From Bacteroidota bacterium (GTDB taxonomy: Bacteria > Bacteroidota > Bacteroidia > Bacteroidales > Prolixibacteraceae), in assembly GCA_023412195.1 (NCBI GenBank), contig JAEYNZ010000042.1:1-64000 (forward strand): 64,000 bases of DNA, in the 5' to 3' direction. Made by a program: the position numbers and the translations under genes. Positions within the stretch are counted from its first letter, which is position 1, and each line of letters opens with the position of its first letter. The notes under the pieces were generated by a model. The model was given only the letters and a program-made list of their open reading frames with translations. It searched no databases and was not told where the DNA came from. Shown one piece after another: positions 27,614 to 36,584 of the stretch.

Positions 27614-27744
27614 ATGGACAAAATGGTTATACCATAAGAAGAGCCCGGTAATATTCCGGAGGCTTCACTAATTCATTATGATATAAGTATGCTTTCATTT
27701 AAAGAGGTTACACAAGGAAAGGGATGATTTGTAAAAATTCTTTA

Positions 27745-28137
27745 TTACCTGTTCAGCCTGCCGTGAAGCGGCCACCAGTTCGATCTGCAAGCCTGAAGGG
27801 CCTTGTGTATCTCATACTGGCACAGAACAGAATCATGTTTTCCTTTACAGCTTTCTCCTTCCGGGTCATCAATGTATAGCTGTTCCAGAATTGGAATTGC
27901 TTTTTGTGAATGGATCTGGCCAAGGGTCCAGATTGCCACATGGGAACGGTCGAAACAGGAGTTACTTTCATCCTGAAGAAATGAGATCAGTGCATCCTCA
28001 GCTTTTCCTCCATATCGTTCTTCGGCAATTGTAATTTTGTTCTGTACTGCAATATCAATCCAGATGTAAATTCCAAAAAAAGCGGTTAGAGCAATCACAG
28101 CCAGAACAATACCTGCGAAAATGAACTTCTTTTTCAT
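27745..28137 (-). CDS. Small membrane-anchored HEAT-repeat-like protein
   Basis: 130 residues from ATG 28137 (MKKKFIFAGIVLAVIALTAFFG), a single N-terminal membrane helix. The soluble part has helical repeats of the HEAT type: AEDALISFLQDES and HVAIWTLGQIHSQKAIPILEQLY. Four Cys in the soluble region. Function unknown. Shares the strand with the 108-residue gene upstream, with a 40-base gap. Confidence 0.6.
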   Translation of the reverse strand: MKKKFIFAGIVLAVIALTAFFGIYIWIDIAVQNKITIAEERYGGKAEDALISFLQDESNSCFDRSHVAIWTLGQIHSQKAIPILEQLYIDDPEGESCKGKHDSVLCQYEIHKALQACRSNWWPLHGRLNR

Positions 28138-28177
28138 AGCCGGACAAATATTAAAATGTGTTTTCCTGTAATATTTC

Positions 28178-28504
28178 CTAAAAGGGCAGATCTTCATTCT
28201 TTTCTCCCTCTTTCATCAGTTTGGTTGCCCTCCTGTAAAAATTTTTTAACCAGCCTTTCCCCAGTTCCCCTTCGTAGTATTTATTTGCCATTTCATTTTC
28301 TTGCTCAAACCTGAGAATCTCCACATCTGCATCTGTAATTTCAAGTCCGTAGCCATCGGCATAAAGGGTCTCAATTACACAGCCATGGTATAATACCTTC
28401 AGGTTGATGCCCATTTCCAGTGCCACTTCAGGGTAGTACCTGACGGAAGCACATGGGTAACCCACCACATAAAGGGTGTACAGCGGTTTATCATTGATTT
28501 CCAT
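28178..28504 (-). CDS. Hypothetical 108-residue protein
   Basis: Soluble, no signal. Begins MEINDKPLYTLYVVGYPCASVRYYPE, contains a Gly/Asp strand pair (DGYGLEITDADVEILRF) and a basic C-terminus. I do not recognise a family. ATG at 28504; probably transcribed with the HEAT-like gene downstream. Confidence 0.5.
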   Translation of the reverse strand: MEINDKPLYTLYVVGYPCASVRYYPEVALEMGINLKVLYHGCVIETLYADGYGLEITDADVEILRFEQENEMANKYYEGELGKGWLKNFYRRATKLMKEGEKNEDLPF

Positions 28505-28632
28505 AATTCTGAACCTGGATTTTTATTGCTTTTCCTTTTAGATGTAAGAACCTTAGGTTCATTAAACAATCGCCATTTTGATTTTTTTATTTTACATTTC
28601 CTTTTTCTACCTTAAATTTAAGAAAAAAAACA

Positions 28633-29112
28633 ATGAAATACATCATCAGGCCGATAGGTAATGTACAGGTACAGGGAGAATTGTACACCATAAGAATAGA
28701 AAAAGAATGTTTTCCGGGGTTGAGACACCTTGAAGGCTTCAGTCACCTGTGGATTGTCTGGTGGGCTCATCTGTCAGATCAGACTGAAACCAGGAACCGG
28801 TTAACTGCAAAAAATCTGTTTAAAAATGCACCCACAGAGACAGGAGTGTTTGCTTCACGCACTCCCGAACGTCCTAACCCGATCATGATCAGCACGATAA
28901 AACTTGAATCCGTCGATGCTGAAAACGGAATCATCACTACAACCTTCATTGATGCCGAGGATGGTTCCCCTGTGCTTGACATAAAGCCTTACTTTCCTAT
29001 GGAGAGATTCCGGAATTGCCATACACCAGTTTATTACCGGCACTGGCCACAATGGGCTGAGGATGCCGGAAGCTTTAACTGGAAAGATGAAATCAGCCTG
29101 GGTAATATCTGA
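28633..29112 (+). CDS. TrmO/TsaA-like SAM-dependent methyltransferase (UPF0066)
   Basis: 159 residues, a single-domain version of the family. The signature GVFASRTPERPNPIMIS (about residues 73-89) corresponds to the conserved FATRSPxRPNPIG stretch, preceded by HLEGFSHLWIVWW. In Escherichia coli, TrmO methylates N6-threonylcarbamoyladenosine-37 of tRNA; this copy lacks the C-terminal extension of that enzyme, so its substrate is less sure. LDIKPYFPMERF keeps the YxPY-like motif. Confidence 0.82.
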   Translation: MKYIIRPIGNVQVQGELYTIRIEKECFPGLRHLEGFSHLWIVWWAHLSDQTETRNRLTAKNLFKNAPTETGVFASRTPERPNPIMISTIKLESVDAENGIITTTFIDAEDGSPVLDIKPYFPMERFRNCHTPVYYRHWPQWAEDAGSFNWKDEISLGNI

Positions 29113-29191
29113 AACTATTATAGTGAAAGCATTACCCGAAAGAGTAATTTTTTTGTAAATTGCAAAGCCACAACCCCATCAGTTTAGAAGG

Positions 29192-31870
29192 ATGATTGCA
29201 AAAAAACAACAACCTGTATTAAGTATGGAAGGAGAGGAATTGGAGAGTTTGTTGAATGCAATTCTTGATAATGCATCACTGAGTGTAATGGTATTAAAGG
29301 CTGTCAGGGATCAAAAGGGAAGCATTATTGACTTTGAATACGTTTTTGTTAATGAGAAAGCAGAGAAATTTGTAAAAAGAACAGGACTGGAAGGAAAACG
29401 GCTATCAGAGGAATTTCCGGGCAGCAAAAAAACAAACTTGCTGAGCAAATGTGCAAATGTTGTTGAAACCGGTATTCCATGGGAGGATGAATTCTATTAC
29501 AACGACGATGGCATGGAATTCTGGACATCCGTTAAATCCAATAAACTTGATGATGGCTGCCTTGTAACTTATTCTGATATTACAGAACAAAAAAAAGCCA
29601 CAGAAAACCTTAAATTTCAAAAAGAATTACTTCAGTCTACTTTCGACAGTTCTCCTGATTATATACAAGTTTTTACGGCTGTAAGAGATAATCAGGGAAA
29701 AGTTGTTGATTTTAAGTGGATACTCCAAAACCATTCTTCAAAAAAGACTTTCGGAGATGTCATTGGCAAACAGCTTCTTGAAGAAAACCCCGGAGCTGTT
29801 GAATCCGGAGTTTTTGACCGGCTTGTACGTGTGACTGAAACAGGCGTTTCTGAGCAGGCAGAATTTAATTACCAGTACGAAAAGTTCAATAACTGGTTTT
29901 ATCAATCTGTTGTAAAACTAAATGACGGTGTTACAATAACATCTTTTGATATTACAGAACAGAAAACCAGGGAGCTGGAGCTTTTAGGCTTAAAGGAAGA
30001 ATTGCAGAAAAAAGCGGAAGAACGGTTTAATACTTTGTTTAGCTCCATCGACCAGGGGTATTGTACCATTAAAATGAAGTATGATGAAAATGGAGTAGCT
30101 GTTGATTACCAGTTTCTGGAATTAAGCCCGTCTTTTGAACATCAGAGTGGCATCACCAGGGGAAAAGGAAAATGGATGCGCGAAATTGCACCTGATCAGG
30201 ATGAATTCTGGTTTACAATTTACGGATCTGTTGATACATACAGAAAGGCTGAAAGGTTTGAATATTTTTCAACCCCTCTGAAGCGATGGTGGAATGTATA
30301 TGCCTTCCCTATAGATGATCCGGAGCTTCATCACGTTGGGGTACTGTTCAATGACATTACTGCACGTAAAAAAGCAGAAGAGGAAAAGGAAGAACTGTTC
30401 AGGAACATTGCACACGAACGGGCCGTGCTGGATGCTACCCTTAATTCCCTTCCAATAGCTGCCTGGATAGCAGATAAAAATGGTAAGCTCATTCGCAGCA
30501 ATGAAAATACAAAAGCCATCTGGGGAGAACAGGGACAATATGCTGAAAGTATCGAGGATTATCAGAAATTTAAAGGATGGTGGCCCGGCACCGGGAATCA
30601 ACTGAAAGCTGAAGACTGGACCATGGCGCGAGTGTTGCAAAAAGGTGAAACAGTTTTGAACGAAGAGTTGGAAATTGAAAGGTTCGACGGCAGAAAGGCC
30701 TTTATCTTAAGTAATGCGGCGCCAATCCGCGATGAAAAAGGGACCATTATTGGCGGAGTCATCGTTGTGCAGGATATCACAGAGCTCAAAAAGATAGAAC
30801 ACGATATTAAATCGGCTAAAGTTAAACAGGATTATCTGCTCAAACTTAGTGATGCCATTCAGTTTCTGGACGACCCTGTGCAAATACTCGAAGAGACATT
30901 GCGGGTTTTGGGTGAACATTTGGGAGCCAACAGGGTGGGTTATATTGAAGACAACAATGATGGGAAAACTGTAACTGTTGTCCGCAATTATACATGGAAC
31001 GTTCAGCCTATTGAAGGAATTCACAGCTATGACAAATATGGAATTGAGTTGCTGAAAGAGTTGAACACCGGTAAAATCGTAACAAAAGATGATGTTGAAA
31101 ACGACCCTGACCTGCCTCAAAAGGAAAAGGAAAATTACAGGATGTTGCAAATAGGAGCATCTGCCAATAAACCGCTATTAAAAAAAGGCACGCTGACAGC
31201 GGTACTTTTTGTTCATTATAAAGAAAAACATCATTGGAATGTTGATGAACTTTCACTCATTGATGAAACAGCTGAACGAACATGGGCAGCAGTGGAAAGA
31301 GCACGTGCAGAAGAAACTCTTTGGAAAGCTGAAGAAAATTACAGGCTGAAGCTTGAAAAGGAAGTCCAGAAAAGAACTTCTGAACTTTTGGAACAAAAGC
31401 ATTTTACCCAACTTATAACAGATTCAACCCCGGATATATTTTTCGTTTACGACATCCATAAATGGAAAATCATATATGTCAATAAAGGAATAACAACAAC
31501 CCTGGGATATAAGCCTGAACAGGTGTATTCATCCGACAGAAAAGGTTTTGAACAGATGCTTCACCCTGATGACCTGAAAAAAAGAATCAATGAAATGGCC
31601 AATATGGTACATTTAAAACCTGGTGAAGTATGGGAATCAGAATTCAGAATTAAAGACATTCAGGGGAATATTCACTGGTTAAATGTAAGAGACCTGTTCT
31701 TCAAAGCAGGCAAAAATGGGAAAACAAGCCATGTTTTGAGCATCTGCCAGGATGTGACTGAAAAAATAGAAGCACTCACTGCATACAGAGAAGAAAAAAA
31801 CCGAAGTGATGAGCTGAAAAGAATGAATGAACTGATGATACCTTTGTATTTGCGGCAGCACATGATTTAA
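29192..31870 (+). CDS. PAS/GAF sensor part of a histidine kinase broken by a frameshift
   Basis: 892 residues read before a stop. Rough order: PAS 15-135, PAS 145-260, PAS 275-405, PAS 415-535, GAF 545-715, coiled coil, PAS 745-870 (PAC ends such as YSDITEQKK, SFDITEQKT, FNDITARKK, VQDITELKK, CQDVTEKIE). No membrane helix, so a cytoplasmic sensor. The last nine codons (LYLRQHMI) are out of phase: in the next frame the same bases read TFVFAAAHDLKSPVSNL, the phosphoacceptor box, continuing into the ATPase domain at 31894. Restoring one base near 31834-31840 gives ...NELNDTFVFAAAHDL, so one gene of about 1,100 residues (29192-32499) has lost a base here, or the assembly has. AAGGA precedes the ATG. 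Confidence 0.85.
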   Translation: MIAKKQQPVLSMEGEELESLLNAILDNASLSVMVLKAVRDQKGSIIDFEYVFVNEKAEKFVKRTGLEGKRLSEEFPGSKKTNLLSKCANVVETGIPWEDEFYYNDDGMEFWTSVKSNKLDDGCLVTYSDITEQKKATENLKFQKELLQSTFDSSPDYIQVFTAVRDNQGKVVDFKWILQNHSSKKTFGDVIGKQLLEENPGAVESGVFDRLVRVTETGVSEQAEFNYQYEKFNNWFYQSVVKLNDGVTITSFDITEQKTRELELLGLKEELQKKAEERFNTLFSSIDQGYCTIKMKYDENGVAVDYQFLELSPSFEHQSGITRGKGKWMREIAPDQDEFWFTIYGSVDTYRKAERFEYFSTPLKRWWNVYAFPIDDPELHHVGVLFNDITARKKAEEEKEELFRNIAHERAVLDATLNSLPIAAWIADKNGKLIRSNENTKAIWGEQGQYAESIEDYQKFKGWWPGTGNQLKAEDWTMARVLQKGETVLNEELEIERFDGRKAFILSNAAPIRDEKGTIIGGVIVVQDITELKKIEHDIKSAKVKQDYLLKLSDAIQFLDDPVQILEETLRVLGEHLGANRVGYIEDNNDGKTVTVVRNYTWNVQPIEGIHSYDKYGIELLKELNTGKIVTKDDVENDPDLPQKEKENYRMLQIGASANKPLLKKGTLTAVLFVHYKEKHHWNVDELSLIDETAERTWAAVERARAEETLWKAEENYRLKLEKEVQKRTSELLEQKHFTQLITDSTPDIFFVYDIHKWKIIYVNKGITTTLGYKPEQVYSSDRKGFEQMLHPDDLKKRINEMANMVHLKPGEVWESEFRIKDIQGNIHWLNVRDLFFKAGKNGKTSHVLSICQDVTEKIEALTAYREEKNRSDELKRMNELMIPLYLRQHMI

Positions 31871-31893
31871 AATCTCCGGTTTCAAACCTTAAA

Positions 31894-32499
31894 ATGCTTA
31901 CAGAAATCATTGAAAAAAGCGATGAAGTGGAAACGAAACTTTCTCTTCAGAATAAGTACGCTGAAGTTATTGATAATCTCGACCGCATAATAACAGGCCT
32001 TGTAAAAGTGCTTGCAGTCGAAAAGGATGAAAGTTCCGGGGTGAAGAATCTTATTTTCAACAAAATATTCTCCAAAGTTGAAGCGGAATTCAGGGAAGAA
32101 CTGGAAGAAGTCAAGCCATTGATAAATATTGATTTTTCAGAATGCAAGTCAATTGAATACATTGAGTCCTACCTTTTTAGCATTTTCAGAAATATGCTCA
32201 GCAACGCCATGAAGTTCAGGTCGGAGGAAAGAAAACTGGTTGTTGATATTCGTTCAGGTTATGAAAAAAATTATATTTGGCTGTCTTTTTCTGACAATGG
32301 AACGGGAATTGAACTTGAAAGATACGGCCATGATTTATTTAAGCCTTTTAAGCGTTTCTCTTCTTCAGCGAAAGGAAGCGGGCTTGGGCTGCATCTGGTG
32401 AAGAGCATTGTTACGAAAAATGGCGGAAGAGTAGAAGTAAAAAGTAACAAAAATGAAGGTACTACATTTATGATTTATATGGTACCCTACAAATTCTGA
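31894..32499 (+). CDS. Kinase domain (HisKA end and HATPase) of the same broken histidine kinase
   Basis: 201 residues counted from an internal ATG; the real reading begins about 54 bases earlier in this frame with the H-box AAAHDLKSPVSNL. It contains the N box (RNMLSNAMKF), G1 (SDNGTGIE) and G2 (GSGLGLHLVKSI) of the ATP-binding domain. No ribosome-binding site precedes 31894, so separate translation is doubtful. Five bases before the receiver gene, which it should phosphorylate. Confidence 0.8.
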   Translation: MLTEIIEKSDEVETKLSLQNKYAEVIDNLDRIITGLVKVLAVEKDESSGVKNLIFNKIFSKVEAEFREELEEVKPLINIDFSECKSIEYIESYLFSIFRNMLSNAMKFRSEERKLVVDIRSGYEKNYIWLSFSDNGTGIELERYGHDLFKPFKRFSSSAKGSGLGLHLVKSIVTKNGGRVEVKSNKNEGTTFMIYMVPYKF

Positions 32500-32504
32500 A
32501 ATAA

Positions 32505-32894
32505 ATGTCTAAAATCCTTATACTTGATGACGATGAACTGGGAAACGAACTGGTTTCCTATTTGCTTGCATCAGAAGGAATAACTAATTATGATTTTCAA
32601 ACTTCGGGTGAAGCTGCCCTTAAATATCTTGAAAAATGCAGGATGGAAAATAACTTCCCCGCCATCATGTTTGTCGACATCAACATGCCTGGAATGAATG
32701 GATTTGAATTTGTTACAAAATATGAAGAGGAATTCAGGAAAGAGAGCCCCCGTCTTCACGTGGTGATGCTTACCAACTCTGTCCTGGCAAGTGAAAAACA
32801 GCTTGCCCTTTCCTACGAAAGTATATCCGATTTCTGGAATAAGCCTTTATCTCCTGTAAAACTTAAAAAACTGATGGAGTCATTGAAGATATAG
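32505..32894 (+). CDS. Single-domain response regulator (CheY-like receiver)
   Basis: 129 residues, receiver domain only. Acidic pocket DDDE at residues 8-11, phosphoacceptor Asp58 in FVDINMPGMNGFEF, Thr90 in VVMLTNS and Lys113 in FWNKPLS. No output domain, so it acts by protein contact or in a phosphorelay. It directly follows the split PAS-rich kinase and is its likely partner. Confidence 0.92.
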   Translation: MSKILILDDDELGNELVSYLLASEGITNYDFQTSGEAALKYLEKCRMENNFPAIMFVDINMPGMNGFEFVTKYEEEFRKESPRLHVVMLTNSVLASEKQLALSYESISDFWNKPLSPVKLKKLMESLKI

Positions 32895-32995
32895 ATTGTG
32901 CCATAGTCGTTAAAATGAGCTGTTGCTTCATAAAAAGTTGCAGTCTGAGGTGGTTATCTTTGAAAATTCCCGTCATTAATGGTCCTTTTTTCTTT

Positions 32996-33092
32996 AGCCC
33001 CGAAGGGGTATAATCATCAGCCCGGGGTGACAGCCCTGGGTAAGTATAGTGAACCAGAGCCATCAGCCCCAAAGGGGCGCAATTCCTGATTC
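32996..33092 (+). repeat. Dispersed palindromic element, left copy with partial second unit
   Basis: Begins AGCCCCGAAGGGGTATAATC, then GCCCGGGGTGACAGCCCTGGG, and has a second start AGCCCCAAAGGGGCGCAATT at 33065. Its pattern (A-GCCCC-xAA-GGGG, then a CCC-GGG hairpin) recurs inverted at 33150-33207. Confidence 0.7.
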
Positions 33093-33149
33093 GTTGATCT
33101 AAAATGTAAACGTTTATTACTTCCCCCTCATGGCTCTGTTGTTGGTGCA

Positions 33150-33207
33150 GGATCGGTCATTAACATAGGGCTTCACCCTATGCTGGTGATTACGCCCCAT
33201 TGGGGCT
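33150..33207 (-). repeat. Dispersed palindromic element, right copy
   Basis: On the minus strand it reads AGCCCCAATGGGGCGTAATC followed by ACCAGCATAGGGTGAAGCCC and TATG, the same layout as the element at 32996. Confidence 0.7.
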
Positions 33208-33274
33208 GGCAGAGTTGAGAGAAAGGAACAAAAAGGAATGCAGCCACAGATTTTCTTTTCTTGAAACTCTTCAT

Positions 33275-33282
33275 TAGTTTTG
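33275..33282 (+). promoter_or_regulatory. -7 element immediately before uvrB
   Basis: TAGTTTTG fits TAnnTTTG and ends 4 bases before the uvrB ATG (33287), which would make the transcript leaderless or nearly so. Confidence 0.4.
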
Positions 33283-33286
33283 CATC

Positions 33287-35317
33287 ATGCAGTTTAAGGT
33301 AGTATCGGATTATAAGCCAACCGGCGACCAGCCTGAGGCAATCAGGCAACTGGTGGATGGATTGGTAAACGGAGAGCGTTTCCAGACCCTGCTGGGAGTT
33401 ACAGGTTCCGGAAAAACCTTCACAATGGCCAATGTGATTGAAAAGGTACAGCGGCCTACCCTTGTCCTGAGCCACAATAAAACACTTGCCGCCCAGCTTT
33501 ACGGGGAAATGAAACAGTTTTTCCCGGAAAATGCAGTTGAATATTTTGTTTCTTATTACGATTATTACCAGCCAGAAGCATATCTTCCCACAACAGATAC
33601 CTATATTGAGAAAGATCTTTCGATCAACCAGGATATAGAAAAACTCCGGTTAAGTGCTACTTCATCCCTCCTTTCAGGCAGACGGGATGTAGTGGTCGTT
33701 TCATCCGTTTCCTGCCTTTATGGCATTGGTAACCCTGAAGACTTCCATGCAAACATAACAGAGGTGAAGGTCGGGCAGGCTGTGTCACGGAACGGTATGT
33801 TGCGCAGGCTGGTGGATGCATTGTACTCACGCAGTGAAGTGGATTTCCAGAGGGGCAATTTCAGGGTTAAAGGCGACACTGTGGATATTTATCCGGCCTA
33901 TGCAGATACCGGTATAAGAGTAGTGTTCTGGGGTGATGAGATTGAAGAAATCTCAGGTTTTGATCCTCTTACGGGGCATACCCTTGAACATATGGGAGAA
34001 GCGGTAATCTATCCTGCCAATATTTTCGTGACCACAAAAACGCGGATGCAGTCGGCAATCAGGCATATTCAGGATGACCTGGTGGCGCAGGTGGATTACT
34101 TCAGGGAGATTGGAAAGCCACTGGAAGCAAAGCGCATCCTGGAGCGTGTTGAATATGACATGGAAATGATGAAGGAGCTGGGTTATTGCCCAGGAATCGA
34201 AAACTATTCACGTTACTTTGATGGCAGGCTGCCCGGCACCAGGCCTTTCTGCCTGCTTGATTATTTTCCGGAGGATTTTCTTGCCATTATTGATGAGAGC
34301 CATGTTACCATCCCCCAGATCAGGGCAATGTACGGGGGCGACAACTCCCGCAAGGTTACGCTGGTAGAATACGGGTTCAGGCTCCCGGCTGCCATCGATA
34401 ACCGGCCCCTGAAGTTTGAAGAATTCGAAAACCTCATTAGCCAGGTTGTATATGTGAGTGCGACACCTGCTGACTACGAACTGGCAAAATGCGAGGGTGT
34501 GGTTGTAGAACAGATTATCAGGCCAACCGGATTGCTCGACCCGGTCATAGATGTGCGGCCGAGCGCCAACCAGATTGACGACCTGATGCATGAGATCCAC
34601 CTGAGGACAGGAAAAAATGAGCGGGTACTGGTTACCACACTTACCAAACGAATGGCCGAAGAGCTTTCCAGGTATCTTTTAAACATGGGCGTGAAAACCC
34701 GGTATATCCATTCTGATGTGGATACCATGGAGCGCGTTGAAATCATGGAGCAACTCCGGAAAGGGGAATTTGATGTTCTTGTGGGTATCAACCTGTTACG
34801 TGAAGGTCTTGATTTGCCTGAAGTTTCCCTGGTTGCTATCCTCGATGCAGACAAGGAAGGATTCCTTCGCTCTGAAAGATCACTGACCCAGACAGCAGGC
34901 CGGGCAGCCAGAAACCTGAACGGGATGGTTATCATGTATGCCGACAAGATTACAAACTCGATGCAGCGTACCATTGATTCTACCAACTACCGCCGGGAGA
35001 AACAATTGAAGTACAATGTGGAGAACAATATAACCCCCACCCAGATTATCAAGCCCATGCGCGATATTATCGGTCTGGAGTTCAGGGGTGGTAAAAAACC
35101 TGCCGGTTATGAACAGCCTGAAATTCCTGATGTGGCAGCCGATCCGGTTATCAAATACATGAGCCCGGAAGCCCTTGAAAAGGCCATTGAAAAAACTAAA
35201 AAGCAGATGAAAGCTGCTGCAAAAGAACTTGATTTTATTGAGGCCGCCCGCCTGCGCGACGAAATGTTTGCACTGGACCGATTGCTGCAGGAAAGAAAAA
35301 GACAGCCCCGGATTTGA
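33287..35317 (+). CDS. uvrB: Excinuclease ABC subunit B
   Basis: 676 residues, full length. Walker A GVTGSGKTF (about residue 37), the beta-hairpin YYDYYQPEAYLP that clamps DNA, DESHVTIPQI (Walker B region), helicase motifs VTTLTKRMAE, GINLLREGLDLPEV and QTAGRAARN, and the C-terminal UVR motif (FIEAARLRDEMFAL) that contacts UvrC. Core nucleotide-excision repair helicase that receives damage from UvrA. The cognate full-length uvrA is not in this window; the UvrA-like gene at 24408 lacks the UvrB-binding domain. Confidence 0.97.
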   Translation: MQFKVVSDYKPTGDQPEAIRQLVDGLVNGERFQTLLGVTGSGKTFTMANVIEKVQRPTLVLSHNKTLAAQLYGEMKQFFPENAVEYFVSYYDYYQPEAYLPTTDTYIEKDLSINQDIEKLRLSATSSLLSGRRDVVVVSSVSCLYGIGNPEDFHANITEVKVGQAVSRNGMLRRLVDALYSRSEVDFQRGNFRVKGDTVDIYPAYADTGIRVVFWGDEIEEISGFDPLTGHTLEHMGEAVIYPANIFVTTKTRMQSAIRHIQDDLVAQVDYFREIGKPLEAKRILERVEYDMEMMKELGYCPGIENYSRYFDGRLPGTRPFCLLDYFPEDFLAIIDESHVTIPQIRAMYGGDNSRKVTLVEYGFRLPAAIDNRPLKFEEFENLISQVVYVSATPADYELAKCEGVVVEQIIRPTGLLDPVIDVRPSANQIDDLMHEIHLRTGKNERVLVTTLTKRMAEELSRYLLNMGVKTRYIHSDVDTMERVEIMEQLRKGEFDVLVGINLLREGLDLPEVSLVAILDADKEGFLRSERSLTQTAGRAARNLNGMVIMYADKITNSMQRTIDSTNYRREKQLKYNVENNITPTQIIKPMRDIIGLEFRGGKKPAGYEQPEIPDVAADPVIKYMSPEALEKAIEKTKKQMKAAAKELDFIEAARLRDEMFALDRLLQERKRQPRI

Positions 35318-35517
35318 AATCCCTGCAGAAGATTCTACTGATATTGTTCACATGAATTTTTTTTTGACATGATGTACAAAATAGGTATCCTGTTGAGCCA
35401 TATTAAGATATGAAGATGAAGGTTGCTCCTTGTTATGATGCAAATCTTAAAATATTTGACTAAAAGATTGGTATCGCTGAAATTGATGTACTTTTGCAAC
35501 CAAACCTGGAATGGATA

Positions 35518-36081
35518 ATGGAGATTTCAATGAAAGGCAGCAAAGTGCAGATGGTTCTCCTGAAGCCTGGTGTATTCTGGCAGAAGGAAAAAGTAGCTCC
35601 AACTGGCTCAAGATATTTGATGGCCTGGTACTTCTTTCCTCTTGTATTACTGGCAGGGGTGGCAGAGTTTGCAGGAAAGATGCTTTGGAGTTCGGGTTTT
35701 TATCTTTTATTCCCAATTCTACGCTCTTTGCGGGAAATCGCCCTTTTTCTGCTTCTTTATCTCATTTCAATATTTATCAGCAATCAGCTTATCAAGGCAT
35801 TTGGAGGAAATAAGAACCTGTTTGCAGTTAAACGGATCGTTGCTTTTTCACTTGCTCCTGTCATTCTTATAAGTATTATTACAAATCTGTTCCCGTTTTT
35901 ATATGTCCTGGATATTTTGGGATTTTACAGTTTCTTTATTTTTCTTGCGGGAGTTGAAACACTCCTTGAGTTTCCCGGGAAAAAGTACATCAAATATATT
36001 TTGATAACCCTGTTTGCAAACTTTTTTGTGTATAGCTTTTTAAGTATATTTCTGTCGGGACTGGTAACATCATTTTTGTAA
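35518..36081 (+). CDS. Yip1-like multi-helix membrane protein
   Basis: 187 residues from ATG 35518; a TTG 24 bases upstream and ATG 35530 are alternatives. Five hydrophobic segments, with the layout of the YIP1 domain family: an N-terminal soluble lead (LLKPGVFWQKEK) then helices at about 40-60, 65-90, 105-130, 130-150 and 160-185. Family function in bacteria is unclear. It lies 19 bases before smpB, so they may share a transcript. Confidence 0.65.
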   Translation: MEISMKGSKVQMVLLKPGVFWQKEKVAPTGSRYLMAWYFFPLVLLAGVAEFAGKMLWSSGFYLLFPILRSLREIALFLLLYLISIFISNQLIKAFGGNKNLFAVKRIVAFSLAPVILISIITNLFPFLYVLDILGFYSFFIFLAGVETLLEFPGKKYIKYILITLFANFFVYSFLSIFLSGLVTSFL

Positions 36082-36100
36082 ACTAAGAAAAAAGGCAACA

Positions 36101-36559
36101 TTGGCACATCAAAAAAGCAATATCAACATAAAAAACAAAAAAGCTTCATTTGAATATGAACTGATTGAAAGGCTTATCGCAGGAATCCAGCTTACCGGAA
36201 CTGAAATCAAATCAATACGGGGGGGAAAGGTAAGCATGAATGATTCTTATTGCCAGTTTCATGGGGGCGAGCTGTTTGCTAAGAACATTCATATTTCCGA
36301 ATATGAACTGGGTACCATCAATAATCATCCTGCCAAAAGAGACCGCAAGTTGCTGCTCTCCAAAAGAGAATTACAGAAGCTGGAACGAAAGCTTAAGGAG
36401 TCTGGAAATACCATTGTTCCCACACGTTTGTTTATCAACGACCGCGGGCTTGCCAAACTGGAAATAGCCCTTGCCAAAGGTAAGAAGGTGTATGATAAAC
36501 GGGAAACCCTGAAGCAAAAAGACTCACAACGGGAAATGGACCGTATGATGAAACATTAA
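36101..36559 (+). CDS. smpB: SsrA-binding protein
   Basis: 152 residues with a TTG start at 36101; no ATG is usable in that position. The SmpB fold is clear: NKKASFEYELIERLIAGIQLTGTEIKS (start, in excerpt), SYCQFHGGELFAKNIHISEY, KRDRKLLLSKRELQKL and the C-terminal basic tail KGKKVYDKRE. Binds tmRNA and brings it to stalled ribosomes for trans-translation. Confidence 0.96.
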   Translation: MAHQKSNINIKNKKASFEYELIERLIAGIQLTGTEIKSIRGGKVSMNDSYCQFHGGELFAKNIHISEYELGTINNHPAKRDRKLLLSKRELQKLERKLKESGNTIVPTRLFINDRGLAKLEIALAKGKKVYDKRETLKQKDSQREMDRMMKH

Positions 36560-36584
36560 AAGTCCTTACCCGGGATTCACAACC

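Larger units (their letters stand above)
32895..33286. other. Gene-free interval with inverted repeats
   Basis: 392 bases with no plausible gene. It is filled mostly by two related GC-rich elements in opposite orientation (see repeat entries), followed by the start of uvrB. Confidence 0.6.

Noticed and set aside
34474..34986. 170-codon minus-strand open frame inside uvrB
   Set aside because: Antisense shadow; Ser/Arg-rich composition typical of reverse reading of a coding gene.
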